From contig NETF01000164.1 in assembly GCA_002172675.1 (NCBI GenBank), positions 1-59,545 of the forward strand: a stretch of 59,545 bases of DNA, in the 5' to 3' direction. The notes under the pieces are model-generated. The model saw nothing but the letters and a program-made list of their open reading frames with translations. It ran no database searches and was not told the DNA's origin. The position numbers and the translations under genes are program-made. This DNA is from an unicellular cyanobacterium SU3 (GTDB taxonomy: Bacteria > Cyanobacteriota > Cyanobacteriia > Cyanobacteriales > Microcystaceae). Shown piece by piece: positions 43,715-53,245 of this stretch (its first letter is position 1; the number at the start of each line of letters is the position of its first letter).

Positions 43715-45319
43715 CTATAATGTCCAAACAATGGGTAAATTGGGGGTAATGGTTTCATTGTTTTCATCAATAATCATCTCAGACTCTAAATCTAAAACCC
43801 TTTCCACTTCTTGATAGATTTCTTCGGCTTCTTCTAAAGAATTGCCAATACAGGTTAATCCTAATTTTCCAAATTCTGATAAAGCACCCATTAAATGGAA
43901 CACGGTTCCTGTTTTATTGCTGGTGTCAAAATGTAAGCGATGTTTCGCAACAATATCCATTAAATCATCAGGGAGTAAACCACAATATTGTGATTTTTGT
44001 AAGTTGTCAGAAGCAATATAATATTTAGGGTGATTATGTTGGGTATAAAATAAACCTGTGCTTTGCTCGTAACTACCATTGGTTAGTAATTTTAAGGTCA
44101 TAAAAGGATGAGTTGTTCCTCCTTTTCTTAAGTTAATTTCAATGGCTTGAAGATCCCATTTTTCCCCTTGTTCAGAAGCGTTACGAACAGCTAAAAAGTC
44201 CACGCTATACCTTTCCATTGCTCCTTTTTTGGCTAATGCTTGACCAATTTTTAAACCTAAATCTTGTAAGATATGACGATAATCTTCATCCGCCGGGAAA
44301 CGACATCCTAAATAAATTTGTCCGTCAGGCCCCCCTAAAATTTGATCGTGAGTTGAAACAATGCTAACGTTTCCATTCGGAGTAATAAAACCTTGAACAC
44401 TAGGAGAACGCTTTTCTTTGCCTTCTATAAATGCTTCAACAATTGCCCCTAATTCGGGAATTCGACTCGAAAAATTATCCCAAGTTTCGTCTTTTGCTTG
44501 GAAACTTAATTGCTCTAGACTATTTATAATAGCTATTTTCTTTTGGGTTTCATCTGATACATGGAAAAAATTATTTTTGAGTTTATCTAAATCTAAAACG
44601 GCATTTCCTTCTCCTGAAAATCCTTCATTTAGCTTAACAACAATCCGTTTCAAATGAGGATTTCTCTGCCAAAGTTCATAAAGTTCTAAGACTAAATCAT
44701 CAACATTATTGACTAATTTACTTCCGTCAGGATGTGGTATTAAACACTCATCAAAAATTTCTCGACTGCCACTTTTTGACCCCCAGTAAATGAGTTGTGG
44801 TGAGGCTGCAAATAGGGGAACCGTCAATTTTAAAGAAAGTTCTTGCTCTAAATGAGTGGCATTAAAACACACCATATAAGATTTATCCGGACGTAAAGCA
44901 CGGCGAATTCTCTCTACTAGGCGAGGACGTTCTAAAATCTTTTGAGTTAAGGGCTTAAATGAGTTATCATAGGTTGTTAGTAACAGTAAGCGATCGCGGG
45001 CATGGGAAAAAGGAATTCCTGGCAATAATTGTAAGTAATATTCAATAATTATGGGTGATAAAGGTTGTCCCGTTACATAGATTAATCGGGTTTTCGGATT
45101 TCGTAACCGAATTAAAGAAAATAAAAGACGTTCTTCATAATGAAGAAATCCCGTAACTTTTTGACCCACTCGCTGATCAATACTAAAAGAAGGAACCACT
45201 AAAATATCATAACCATCCTGCTCAAATAGGTCTTTTCCTTGCCAATATTCTCGTAGTTTATCTTGAAGTTTATTAAAGTTTTCAACTTGAAGATCATCAA
45301 AGGTTTTAATACTGTCCAT
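43715..45319 (-). CDS. ATP-grasp peptide ligase, PGM1-related
   Basis: A 534-aa protein. The N-terminal half contains LVVPSFSIDQRV and RLIYVTGQPLSP. The C-terminal ATP-grasp region has RIVVKLNEGFSGEGNAVLDL, an acidic VEAFIEGKE strand and AIEINLRKGGTTHPFM metal-binding residues. This matches the family named for the pheganomycin ligase PGM1. Members are widespread in cyanobacteria outside any natural-product cluster. No peptide-precursor gene is adjacent, so the substrate is unknown. Confidence 0.82.
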   Translation of the reverse strand: MDSIKTFDDLQVENFNKLQDKLREYWQGKDLFEQDGYDILVVPSFSIDQRVGQKVTGFLHYEERLLFSLIRLRNPKTRLIYVTGQPLSPIIIEYYLQLLPGIPFSHARDRLLLLTTYDNSFKPLTQKILERPRLVERIRRALRPDKSYMVCFNATHLEQELSLKLTVPLFAASPQLIYWGSKSGSREIFDECLIPHPDGSKLVNNVDDLVLELYELWQRNPHLKRIVVKLNEGFSGEGNAVLDLDKLKNNFFHVSDETQKKIAIINSLEQLSFQAKDETWDNFSSRIPELGAIVEAFIEGKEKRSPSVQGFITPNGNVSIVSTHDQILGGPDGQIYLGCRFPADEDYRHILQDLGLKIGQALAKKGAMERYSVDFLAVRNASEQGEKWDLQAIEINLRKGGTTHPFMTLKLLTNGSYEQSTGLFYTQHNHPKYYIASDNLQKSQYCGLLPDDLMDIVAKHRLHFDTSNKTGTVFHLMGALSEFGKLGLTCIGNSLEEAEEIYQEVERVLDLESEMIIDENNETITPNLPIVWTL

Positions 45320-45410
45320 TATGGTCGTTTTAGGAAGATAGTTCTGACTGTCGTTATCTTAATCGATTCATTTTTATTGTATAGTGATCATAGTTTAATG
45401 AGTCAAAATT

Positions 45411-45842
45411 ATGACATTTCGTAACCCAATTCCTACGGTTGATATTATCATCGAACTTATTGATCAACCTCACCGTCCTATTATTTTAATAGAACGTAAA
45501 AATGCCCCTTATGGATGGGCGTTACCAGGGGGATTTGTCGATTATGGGGAAACAGTAGAAAATGCAGCTTACCGAGAAGCTAAAGAAGAAGTTAATTTAT
45601 CGGTTAATTTAATTGAACAATTTCATGTTTATTCTAATCCCAATCGCGATGAACGTAAACATACCATGAGTATTGTTTTTATTGCTACTGCAACAGGAAA
45701 ACCGCAAGCAGCAGATGATGCGAAAAATGTGCGCGTTTTTGATCTTTGGGAATTACCGAAAAATCTCTGCTTTGACCATGATAAAATTTTAGAAGATTAT
45801 CAAACTTATCGCTATTATCAATTACGTCCTAATTTAAGTTAA
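45411..45842 (+). CDS. Nudix hydrolase
   Basis: A 143-aa protein with a full Nudix box, G-x5-E-x7-R-E-A-x-x-E-x, seen as [18 protein letters not shown] then KEEV (about residues 42-63). Such short enzymes cleave nucleoside diphosphates linked to another moiety, for example ADP-ribose. Substrate is uncertain. The FGGY kinase gene starts 2 bp after the stop, so they form an operon. Confidence 0.92.
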   Translation: MTFRNPIPTVDIIIELIDQPHRPIILIERKNAPYGWALPGGFVDYGETVENAAYREAKEEVNLSVNLIEQFHVYSNPNRDERKHTMSIVFIATATGKPQAADDAKNVRVFDLWELPKNLCFDHDKILEDYQTYRYYQLRPNLS

Positions 45843-45844
45843 TT

Positions 45845-47098
45845 ATGTTATTTTTAGGGATTGATTTTGGAACGTCAGGAGCAAGAGCTATTGTTATTAA
45901 TAATAGTGAAGAAATTGTTACTCAAGTTAATTATTCATTCTCCTATCAAAATACTAATGATTTAGCCAAAGGTTGGAAAAATAGTCTTTATCTTCTTTTA
46001 GAAAAAATACCGATAGATGTTAGAAAAAAAATTGAAGTTATCTCTATCAATGGAACTTCTTCAACGGTTTTATTGTGTAATAGTGAAGGGATACTAATTG
46101 AGAAACCTATTTTATATAATGATGCACAAGATATAACTATCTTAGATAAGTTTCAAACAATTATCCCGAACAATCATCTTGTTAGAAGTTCCACATCTAG
46201 TTTGGTAAAATTATTATGGTGGTATCAAACTAAAAAAATACAATTAGATTCTTATTTTTTGCATCAAGCAGACTGGTTAGGATTTTTATTACATGGAAAA
46301 CTAGGCATTAGTGATTATCATAATGCGTTAAAACTGGGTTATGATGTGGAAAATTTGTGTTATCCTGACTGGTTAAAAACGTTATCTATTTATTCAATAT
46401 TACCTCAAGTTTTTCCACCAGGAACTCCTATACAAACAGTGAGTAACGAGATAAGTAAACGGTTTAGTTTTCCTAAACATTGTTTAGTTTGTACAGGAAC
46501 AACGGATAGTATTGCTGCTTTTTTAGCAAGTGGTGTTAAACACCCGGGAGAAGCAGTAACCTCTTTAGGTTCAACCTTAGTTTTGAAATTATTAAGTAAC
46601 ACTCGTGTTGAAGATATTTCATCGGGAATTTATAGCCATCGTTTAGGTAATTTATGGTTAACAGGAGGCGCATCGAATACGGGTGGTGCAGTGTTAAAAC
46701 ATTTTTTCAACGATGAAGCGTTAGAATTATTAAGTCAACAAATAGATACTAAAAAACAAACTAACTTAGATTATTATCCCCTTTTAAAACCTGGGGAAAG
46801 ATTTCCTATTAATGATTCTAAATTAGCACCAAAACTTGAGCCAAAACCTGATAATAAAGTAGAATTTTTACAAGGTTTATTAGAAAATATAGCCAAAATT
46901 GAAGCATTAGGCTATGAAAAATTACAAACATTAGGAGCAACTCCCGTGACAAAAGTTTACACAGCAGGAGGTGGGGCAAAAAATAAAAATTGGGCTAAAA
47001 TAAGAGAGCATTATTTACAAGTTCCTGTGAAAATTTCATCCCAAACTGAAGCAGCTTATGGGACAGCTTTATTAGCTAAACGAAGTCAAAATTATTAA
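45845..47098 (+). CDS. FGGY-family sugar kinase (ribulokinase/xylulokinase-like)
   Basis: A 417-aa protein. The N-terminal actin-like domain begins FLGIDFGTSGARAIV. LLHGKLGISDYHNALKLGYD, CTGTTDSIAAFLASG and the C-terminal phosphate-binding YTAGGGAKNKNWAKIRE follow. It is shorter than typical xylulokinases (about 490 aa) and resembles the cyanobacterial/plant group characterised as D-ribulose kinase. It lies between the Nudix and DUF92 genes. Confidence 0.87.
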   Translation: MLFLGIDFGTSGARAIVINNSEEIVTQVNYSFSYQNTNDLAKGWKNSLYLLLEKIPIDVRKKIEVISINGTSSTVLLCNSEGILIEKPILYNDAQDITILDKFQTIIPNNHLVRSSTSSLVKLLWWYQTKKIQLDSYFLHQADWLGFLLHGKLGISDYHNALKLGYDVENLCYPDWLKTLSIYSILPQVFPPGTPIQTVSNEISKRFSFPKHCLVCTGTTDSIAAFLASGVKHPGEAVTSLGSTLVLKLLSNTRVEDISSGIYSHRLGNLWLTGGASNTGGAVLKHFFNDEALELLSQQIDTKKQTNLDYYPLLKPGERFPINDSKLAPKLEPKPDNKVEFLQGLLENIAKIEALGYEKLQTLGATPVTKVYTAGGGAKNKNWAKIREHYLQVPVKISSQTEAAYGTALLAKRSQNY

Positions 47099-47125
47099 CA
47101 TCTCAATAGGAGTAACTTAAGAATT

Positions 47126-47887
47126 ATGATGGAACTATACTTAAGCAATTCTTGGATTCTTGGTATTATTATTAACAGCATTTTAATAACTTTTGCTTTT
47201 ATAGTACCGAAAAAATTACTAACAATTAATGGTTATCTCAATGCTTGGATTTTAGGGGTAATTGTTTGGGGAACTTTGGGGTGGCCAGGGTATGCAGTGG
47301 TCATGTTTTACTTCTTAGTGGGTTCAGGAGTAACTAAAATTGGTATGGAGCAAAAAGAAGCTGCTGGAATTGCCGAAAAACGTTCAGGAATGCGTGGACC
47401 AGAAAATGTTTGGGGTTCTGCCTTAATTGCTACAATTTGCGCCCTAGGAACCCTATTTATTGATGCTACTTGGACGCAGTTATTACTATTAGGCTATGTG
47501 GCGAGTTTCAGCACTAAATTATCAGATACCACTGCCTCAGAAGTGGGAAAAGCTTATGGAAAACGTACCTTTTTAATTACTACGTTAAAACCCGTTTCTC
47601 CTGGAACAGAAGGGGCAGTTAGTTTAGAAGGAACCCTAGCTGGAATTGTGGCATCTGGGGTTATTGCTTTGGTGGGTTATTTAGTTGGATTAATTTATTT
47701 AACAGGTATTGTTTATTGTATCGTTGCTGCTTTTATTGCCACTAATTTAGAGAGTTTAATCGGAGCGACTTTGCAAGAGAATTTAGAATGGATGACTAAT
47801 GAAATCGTCAATATTATTAATACATTAATTGGTGCTGTTGTTGCTATTTTATTCGCTTGGCTTGTTCTCAATTTTATGGCTATATAA
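47126..47887 (+). CDS. DUF92 / phytyl-phosphate kinase (VTE6-like) membrane protein
   Basis: A 253-aa protein with six or seven membrane helices. GSGVTKIGMEQKEAAGIAEK, GMRGPENVWGSA, KLSDTTASEVGKAYGK and PVSPGTEGAVSLEGTLAG are the DUF92/TIGR00297 landmarks. Plant VTE6 and its Synechocystis homologue sll0875 convert phytyl-phosphate to phytyl-diphosphate. With the VTE5-like gene at 41845, both steps of phytol salvage towards tocopherol or phylloquinone are encoded in this window. Confidence 0.87.
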   Translation: MMELYLSNSWILGIIINSILITFAFIVPKKLLTINGYLNAWILGVIVWGTLGWPGYAVVMFYFLVGSGVTKIGMEQKEAAGIAEKRSGMRGPENVWGSALIATICALGTLFIDATWTQLLLLGYVASFSTKLSDTTASEVGKAYGKRTFLITTLKPVSPGTEGAVSLEGTLAGIVASGVIALVGYLVGLIYLTGIVYCIVAAFIATNLESLIGATLQENLEWMTNEIVNIINTLIGAVVAILFAWLVLNFMAI

Positions 47888-47906
47888 AGATTGATTATTA
47901 TGTAAA

Positions 47907-48348
47907 ATGTTTAACTTTATTCCTTCTGAAGTTTGAGAACTATTATTAGTTTTCTTTCTTTCGTTTTTGATTGGTTTAGAAAGAGAAGAGAAGATATTTT
48001 AATTTTCACAAAATTTTTATTTCTAACTGCTGTTATTCTTCCTATTCTTCCTAATCAAAACTTTGTAATCTTTGAAATTAATCCTTTCAAAACTTGGTTA
48101 ATTATGGTTGCAGTTAGCGGAATTTCTTATGCTAGTTTTATTTTACAAAAAGTTTTTAAAAACTGTGGTTGACTGATATTAATGGTAATATTAGGGGGTA
48201 CTTATTCTTCTACTGTTACTACTATTATTTTAACTCATTATAAGGAATCTATGCTTTAATATTTAGCGATCGCCAAACAAGAAAACAAAGTTTAGGGTTA
48301 TTATTATTATTAGCAATTTTAGGACTAATCCCATTATTTTTTGTCTAA
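47907..48348 (+). pseudogene. Decayed MgtC/SapB-DUF4010 membrane protein gene
   Basis: An ATG at 47907 opens MFNFIPSEV, TGA follows (47934-47936), then ELLLVFFLSFLIGLEREEK, the MgtC signature. Further pieces occur in other frames: a hydrophobic segment ending WLIMVAVSGISYASFILQKV (up to 48172), then VILGGTYSSTVTTIILTHY (near 48183-48257) and a last helix, SLGLLLLLAILGLIPLFFV, ending at 48348. The full protein is normally about 400 aa, so much of it has been deleted. Confidence 0.7.
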
Positions 48349-48355
48349 AAACTTA

Positions 48356-48742
48356 CTAAGGCGAGTGCATTACCAAATAACTTAACAACCAATTTGCCAT
48401 GGTTGCGCGACGAGTATCTCTAGGATCAAAAGTCCCTAATTTATATCCTTTAAAGCCTAATTTTTCTTTCAACAATTGTTTATTTTCTTTGGGAATAGAA
48501 CGAGTCAGTTTAACTGTAGGAGGACGATTTTCTATAAAATTTGGGGGGTCGGGATAGTTTTCTTTCCAAGATGCTTCTACCCCAGAATTATTCCAAGTTT
48601 TACTATTTTCATCATAACGGTATCCCAAATAATACCACACCATTTCCATAACGGTTTCATCGTCTATTTCTTCATTGAGAATGGCGTTAATAGTGTCTGT
48701 GTTAAGAGGAGGTAAGTCTTTCATAATTATTTTTTCAATCAA
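48356..48742 (-). CDS. DUF1823 family protein
   Basis: A 128-aa soluble protein. The family pattern is clear: LPPLNTDTINAILNEEIDDE, VWYYLGYRYD, NRPPTVKLTRSIPKENKQLL and TRRATMANWLLSYL. DUF1823 occurs in cyanobacteria and plastids and has no known function. The start at 48742 has six residues before a second Met at 48724, which fits the family start equally well. Confidence 0.88.
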   Translation of the reverse strand: MIEKIIMKDLPPLNTDTINAILNEEIDDETVMEMVWYYLGYRYDENSKTWNNSGVEASWKENYPDPPNFIENRPPTVKLTRSIPKENKQLLKEKLGFKGYKLGTFDPRDTRRATMANWLLSYLVMHSP

Positions 48743-48976
48743 AGAGGACTACTATTTTGATTTTAGCCTAGAATGAGTCTTATCAATCACTGAATTTAAA
48801 GATGTGATGACATAATTGCTTTTAGATAACAATTTTTTGGTCAATATCATAATAATTTTAACATTGTTATCCTATATAGTAGAAGTTAACGTATTATAAT
48901 ATTTGTGATCTCAGTCCCATAATTGATATAAATTCAATCACTATTCATAAAATATCACTGTTTAATTAATCTATTT

Positions 48977-50656
48977 ATGAATGAATCTAACTCTATTATT
49001 TCTAACTCTCGTAACTTAATTAATTATTTCCCCTCAAACGGTTGGACAGTTATGGTTATGATGATAGCTGTTTTAATTGCTATACCCATTTTATTTGTGG
49101 TTAGTAGTATTTTTATTGACGCTGGTGCTATTTGGAAACATTTAGCAGAAACTGTATTAACCAGTTATATTATCAACTCTTTACTCCTGATGTTTGGTGT
49201 AGGAATAGGTGTGTTAATTATTGGTATCGCAACCGCATGGTTAGTTACGATTTGTCGCTTTTGGGGATGTGATTGGTTTGAATGGTTATTGCTACTTCCT
49301 CTATCAGCACCAGCCTATTTATTAGCCTATACTTATACGAATATGTTGGACTATTATGGTCCTGTACAAAGTACTCTTCGTGGTTGGTTTGGATGGCAAA
49401 ATTATAATGATTATTGGTTCCCTGATATTCGTTCAGTTTGGGGGGCTATTGTCATGTTAATTTTGGTACTTTATCCCTATGTTTACTTATTAGCAAGAAC
49501 CGCTTTTCTAGAACAGTCAATTTGTACCTTAGAAGCCAGTCGCTCTTTAGGTTGTAGTCCCTGGCAAAGCTTTTTTAAAGTTGCCCTTCCCTTAGCCCGT
49601 CCGGGAATTATGGCCGGTTTAGCACTGGCATTAATGGAAACTTTAAATGATTTTGGAACGGTTAAATATTTTGGAGTCAATACTTTTACAACTGGTATTT
49701 ATGACACTTGGTTTGGTTTAGGGGAAAGGGAAGCCGCAGCGCAGTTAGCCGCTTTTTTAATGTTATTTATTTTTACATTAATTCTTTTAGAATTATGGTC
49801 ACGTCGTCAGGCACGTTATTATCAAAATAGTAGTCCTCAAAGCCATGTTCCTCGGTATCAACTAACCTCTTGGCGAGCAATATTAGCCTGGTTAGTTTGT
49901 TTTTTTCCCTTTTTTGGTGGATTTTTAGCCCCTTCCTTCTACTTAATTGATTTAGTCATAGCCAATGCAGAAACTGCCTTAGAAAATAACTTTTTTGACT
50001 TAGCGAATCATAGTTTAATAGTATCAGTCGTAACAGCGATCGCAGCGTTAATATTATCCTTAATTATGGCTTATGGAAAACGACTGCAAGATAACTTTTT
50101 TATGAACGCTAGTGTGAGAATTGCTGCTTTGGGTTACGCCATTCCAGGGTCAGTAATTGCGGTAGGAATTTTGATCCCAGTAGGGCGATTAGATAATGCG
50201 ATCGCTGATACAATGGAGCAAGTTTTTAATATCAAAACAGGTTTATTAATTAGTGGTACAATTTTAGCCTTAATTTATGCTTATTTAGTACGATTTTTAC
50301 CCGTTGCTTTTGGTGCAGTTGAATCCAGTTTAGGGAAAATTAAACCCAGTTTAGACGACGCTGCGAGAAGTTTGGGATCAACACCTAGAAAGATTTTAAT
50401 GAAAATACATACGCCCTTAATGACAGGGGGAATGCTGACAGCAATTATGTTAGTTTTTGTCGATGTCATGAAAGAATTACCAGCTACTTTAGTGATTCGT
50501 CCTTTTAACTTTGATACCCTAGCTATTAGAGTTTATCAATATGCCTCCGATGAACGATTATCCGATGCAGCCGCCCCTGCTTTAGCTATTGTTTTAGTAG
50601 GTATGATTCCTGTGATTTTTCTCAGTTGGCAAATTGCCCAATCACGACGTAGTTAA
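48977..50656 (+). CDS. futB: Iron(III) ABC transporter permease
   Basis: A 559-aa inner-membrane protein with two halves of about six helices each, typical of the fused FbpB/FutB-type permeases. Each half carries an EAA loop: LEASRSLGCSPWQSFFKVALPLARPG in pieces (about residues 180-205) and LDDAARSLGSTPRKILMKIH (near 460-480). It passes ferric iron from the FutA periplasmic protein to the cytosol with the FutC ATPase, neither of which lies in the window. A TATAAT-like box lies at 48895-48900. No clear Fur box was found. Confidence 0.88.
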   Translation: MNESNSIISNSRNLINYFPSNGWTVMVMMIAVLIAIPILFVVSSIFIDAGAIWKHLAETVLTSYIINSLLLMFGVGIGVLIIGIATAWLVTICRFWGCDWFEWLLLLPLSAPAYLLAYTYTNMLDYYGPVQSTLRGWFGWQNYNDYWFPDIRSVWGAIVMLILVLYPYVYLLARTAFLEQSICTLEASRSLGCSPWQSFFKVALPLARPGIMAGLALALMETLNDFGTVKYFGVNTFTTGIYDTWFGLGEREAAAQLAAFLMLFIFTLILLELWSRRQARYYQNSSPQSHVPRYQLTSWRAILAWLVCFFPFFGGFLAPSFYLIDLVIANAETALENNFFDLANHSLIVSVVTAIAALILSLIMAYGKRLQDNFFMNASVRIAALGYAIPGSVIAVGILIPVGRLDNAIADTMEQVFNIKTGLLISGTILALIYAYLVRFLPVAFGAVESSLGKIKPSLDDAARSLGSTPRKILMKIHTPLMTGGMLTAIMLVFVDVMKELPATLVIRPFNFDTLAIRVYQYASDERLSDAAAPALAIVLVGMIPVIFLSWQIAQSRRS

Positions 50657-50674
50657 TATATTATTTATGTTTTT

Positions 50675-51583
50675 ATGTTGAAATTAAAACCTCAATTATT
50701 ATTCATTTTACTTGTACCTTTACTGATAATGATTCCTGCTATTTTAGTTCAACTCACTGATAGAGTTAAACGCTTAACCACCGCCCCCCAAAACTACCAA
50801 AAACACTTAAATATTACCTACTTAGAAGTTAACAATATCCCTTTAAAGCTAGATATTTATGCCCCAAAAAACAAGAACGAACCAGTTCCTACCTTGATTT
50901 ATTTTCATGGTGGAGGTTGGATTAGTGGCACAAAAGATGCTACGCTTTCAAGCATTTTACCTTACATAAAAAAAGGATGGGGAGTCGTCACTGTTCAATA
51001 TCGACTAGCCAATATTTCCCTTGCCCCGGCAGCCGTAAAAGATAGTTTATGTGCAGTTAAATGGGTTATGAATAATGGCAATAAATACGGTTTTGATATT
51101 AATAAAATAGTTCTTTCTGGAGAGTCTGCCGGGGGACATTTAGCCCTTATCACAGGTATGCTACCAGCAAGTAGCGATCTCGATCATCAATGTCCAAGTA
51201 ACAAAAAAATTAAAGTTGCAGCCATCGTCAACTGGTACGGTATCACCGATGTCGCCGATGTACTGCAAGGAAAACATCAACAAGATTATGCAGTAGAATG
51301 GTTAGGGAATCAAAGCGATCGCCTCGAGATTGCTCACAAAGTTTCTCCAATCAACTATGTACGAGAAGACTTACCCCCCATTCTCACCATTCACGGCGAC
51401 GCTGACACTATAGTTCCGTATAGTCATGCCATTCAGTTACACCAAGCTTTAGAAACGGTACAGGTTCCCAACAAACTGATGACCATTAAAAATGGGGGTC
51501 ACGGTTGGTTTAATAATCAGGAAATGACTGCTATTTACAAGAGAATTTATCATTTTTTAGGAAGTTATCTCCATCAAAAATGA
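50675..51583 (+). CDS. Alpha/beta hydrolase, esterase/lipase (HSL-like)
   Basis: A 302-aa protein with an N-terminal membrane helix or uncleaved signal (about 6-25). The oxyanion motif YFHGGGWISG (about 75-84), nucleophile elbow LSGESAGGHLAL, Asp in HGDADTIVPY and His in GGHGWF make a complete catalytic set. It starts 18 bp after futB, but a role in iron uptake is not implied. The substrate is unknown. Confidence 0.88.
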   Translation: MLKLKPQLLFILLVPLLIMIPAILVQLTDRVKRLTTAPQNYQKHLNITYLEVNNIPLKLDIYAPKNKNEPVPTLIYFHGGGWISGTKDATLSSILPYIKKGWGVVTVQYRLANISLAPAAVKDSLCAVKWVMNNGNKYGFDINKIVLSGESAGGHLALITGMLPASSDLDHQCPSNKKIKVAAIVNWYGITDVADVLQGKHQQDYAVEWLGNQSDRLEIAHKVSPINYVREDLPPILTIHGDADTIVPYSHAIQLHQALETVQVPNKLMTIKNGGHGWFNNQEMTAIYKRIYHFLGSYLHQK

Positions 51584-51718
51584 TTGGTTTATAACACTTG
51601 ACATAAAAACTTTTACGTGATAGAGAAAGTAAAAATAAAACGATAAATAGAGACCTCAGCAAGAAAATCTCGATAAACTAGAAATAAGAGATTATTCGGA
51701 TCACTTAATTATCGTTGT

Positions 51719-52651
51719 ATGTTAAAAAAAATTAAACCCTTTTTGAAACCCTTACTAATCCTCGTTTTAGTCATTACCCTAGTTTTCGGAGACGTTGGTA
51801 GTGCCTTAGCAGCCCGTACAGGGGGGAGAATTGGCGGTGGTTCCTTTAGAGGCCCTAGCCGTACCTATAGTTCCCCTAGAGGCGGAGGATACGGAGGCGG
51901 AGGCTATGGATACGGAGGCGGAGGCTTTGGCTTTCCTTTCCTTATCCCCTTCTTTGGCTTTGGAGGCTTTGGTAGCTTATTTACCGTCTTTATCGTCATT
52001 GCCTTGGCTAATTTTTTAATTAGAACCGTCAGCAACTTAGGCGGTGATCAAATAGGCACCGGCTATGATAATACTAAAGTATCTGTTGGTAAAGTTCAGG
52101 TAGGATTATTAGCCAGTGGCCGTTACCTACAAAAAGAACTCGACGAACTCGCCCAAACCGCCGACACTAATACCGCATCCGGACGGGCAACGGTACTTCA
52201 AGAAGCCAGTTTAGCCCTCTTGCGTCACCCTGAATATTGGGTGTCTGGCTTAACCGAAGCCAATACCACAGGCATTGATGCAGCAGAAGCGAAGTTTAAT
52301 CAATTAGCCTTAGCTGAAAGAAGTAAATTTAGTGCAGAAACACTCTCAAATGTCAATAATCAGTTACGAGGAAGTTCTCCAACCCAGTTGTTAGAAGGTA
52401 AAGGAGAATTATCTAAATTTACCGAAACAGGGGAATATATTGTGGCTTCGATTATTGTCGGGGTTCAAGGAAAATTAGACTTACCTGAGATTAACGAAGT
52501 CAATAATCTTCAACAGGCCCTGCAACAAATTGCGTCCATTGGTAGCGATCGCCTTTTAGCTGTTGAAATACTCTGGACACCTCAAGCAGAAGGGGATACC
52601 CTTAGTCGAGACGATGTATTAGTTAACTATCCTAACTTGAGGCTAGTCTAA
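51719..52651 (+). CDS. DUF1517 membrane protein
   Basis: A 310-aa protein: signal peptide or membrane helix (about 10-32, ending in ALAA), a Gly-rich, Tyr-containing segment (about 35-68) with repeated GGGGYG-like units, a membrane helix (about 70-105), and the soluble DUF1517 domain starting near SVGKVQVGLLASGR. The family is found in cyanobacteria and plastids and has no known function. A GC-rich perfect hairpin at 52714-52731 may end the transcript. Confidence 0.88.
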   Translation: MLKKIKPFLKPLLILVLVITLVFGDVGSALAARTGGRIGGGSFRGPSRTYSSPRGGGYGGGGYGYGGGGFGFPFLIPFFGFGGFGSLFTVFIVIALANFLIRTVSNLGGDQIGTGYDNTKVSVGKVQVGLLASGRYLQKELDELAQTADTNTASGRATVLQEASLALLRHPEYWVSGLTEANTTGIDAAEAKFNQLALAERSKFSAETLSNVNNQLRGSSPTQLLEGKGELSKFTETGEYIVASIIVGVQGKLDLPEINEVNNLQQALQQIASIGSDRLLAVEILWTPQAEGDTLSRDDVLVNYPNLRLV

Positions 52652-52713
52652 CTGGGTCTGAGGAACCTCAAGGACTGTGGTGATAATAGGTTGTTATCAT
52701 CAAGTTCTCTTGA

Positions 52714-52731
52714 CCGAGGCTTCTGCCTCGG
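52714..52731 (+). terminator. Perfect hairpin after the DUF1517 gene, possible terminator
   Basis: CCGAGGC (52714-52720) pairs with GCCTCGG (52725-52731) around TTCT. No T-run follows, so termination is uncertain. The following bases are purine-rich GGCAGGAGGCAGGAGG repeats and then pyrimidine-rich CTCCTTCCTCC, which could also pair. Confidence 0.4.
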
Positions 52732-52929
52732 AAGGCAGGAGGCAGGAGGTAAAATACTCCTTCCTCCCTTCCTCCTAATAGCAGTTTTCAATTGGGTGTA
52801 TCAATATTTTAGTTAAGTTGAGTGTGGGAAGTGTGGGATGGGTGGGAAGAGAAAACATCTTGCACCTTCGCTAAAACTAACCAGTTTAATGAGGCAAAAG
52901 CGAGTGTGTAATTCTGAGGTGTCTTCCTC

Positions 52930-53021
52930 GCGCGTTCCCAAGGCGAATGCGATTCGCCGGGATCGCTCGTCAGAATGTAGCGGTGCGACCCCGGTGCTTC
53001 GTAAGCACCTAGGGAACGCGC
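52930..53021. repeat. 92-bp GC-rich nested palindrome (three-stem cruciform)
   Basis: An outer 10-bp stem GCGCGTTCCC/GGGAACGCGC (52930-52939 and 53012-53021) encloses two perfect 7-bp hairpins: GGCGAAT-GCG-ATTCGCC (52942-52958) and GGTGCTT-CGT-AAGCACC (52993-53009). Its base composition is far more GC-rich than the surroundings. It lies inside the IS remnant, directly after the point where the transposase sequence stops. Confidence 0.8.
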
Positions 53022-53245
53022 ACCAAGAGATCGGAAACCAGAGGTTTTTAATGTTTAACTGTTTCAATGATAAGAATCTTTGTATTTTCTTGATACGACT
53101 TTTTTCTTTTATGAGACTAGGGAATTGATAAGCAAGGTTTTCTAATCTTATCCATCGATGTTCTTGAATCAGATTAATGAGGATTGAGAGAATTAATAAC
53201 TGAACACAATTCAAATGTTTTTTGAGATGTTTGCTGTACAATTGC

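Noticed and set aside
48743-48976. Fur box before futB
   Set aside because: The region is AT-rich, with a TATAAT-like site, but no good match to the GATAATGATAATCATTATC pattern was found by eye.
52838-53128. Plus-strand ORF in the IS remnant as a gene
   Set aside because: It reads across the IS end and the GC-rich cruciform. The recognisable protein (transposase N-terminus) is on the other strand.
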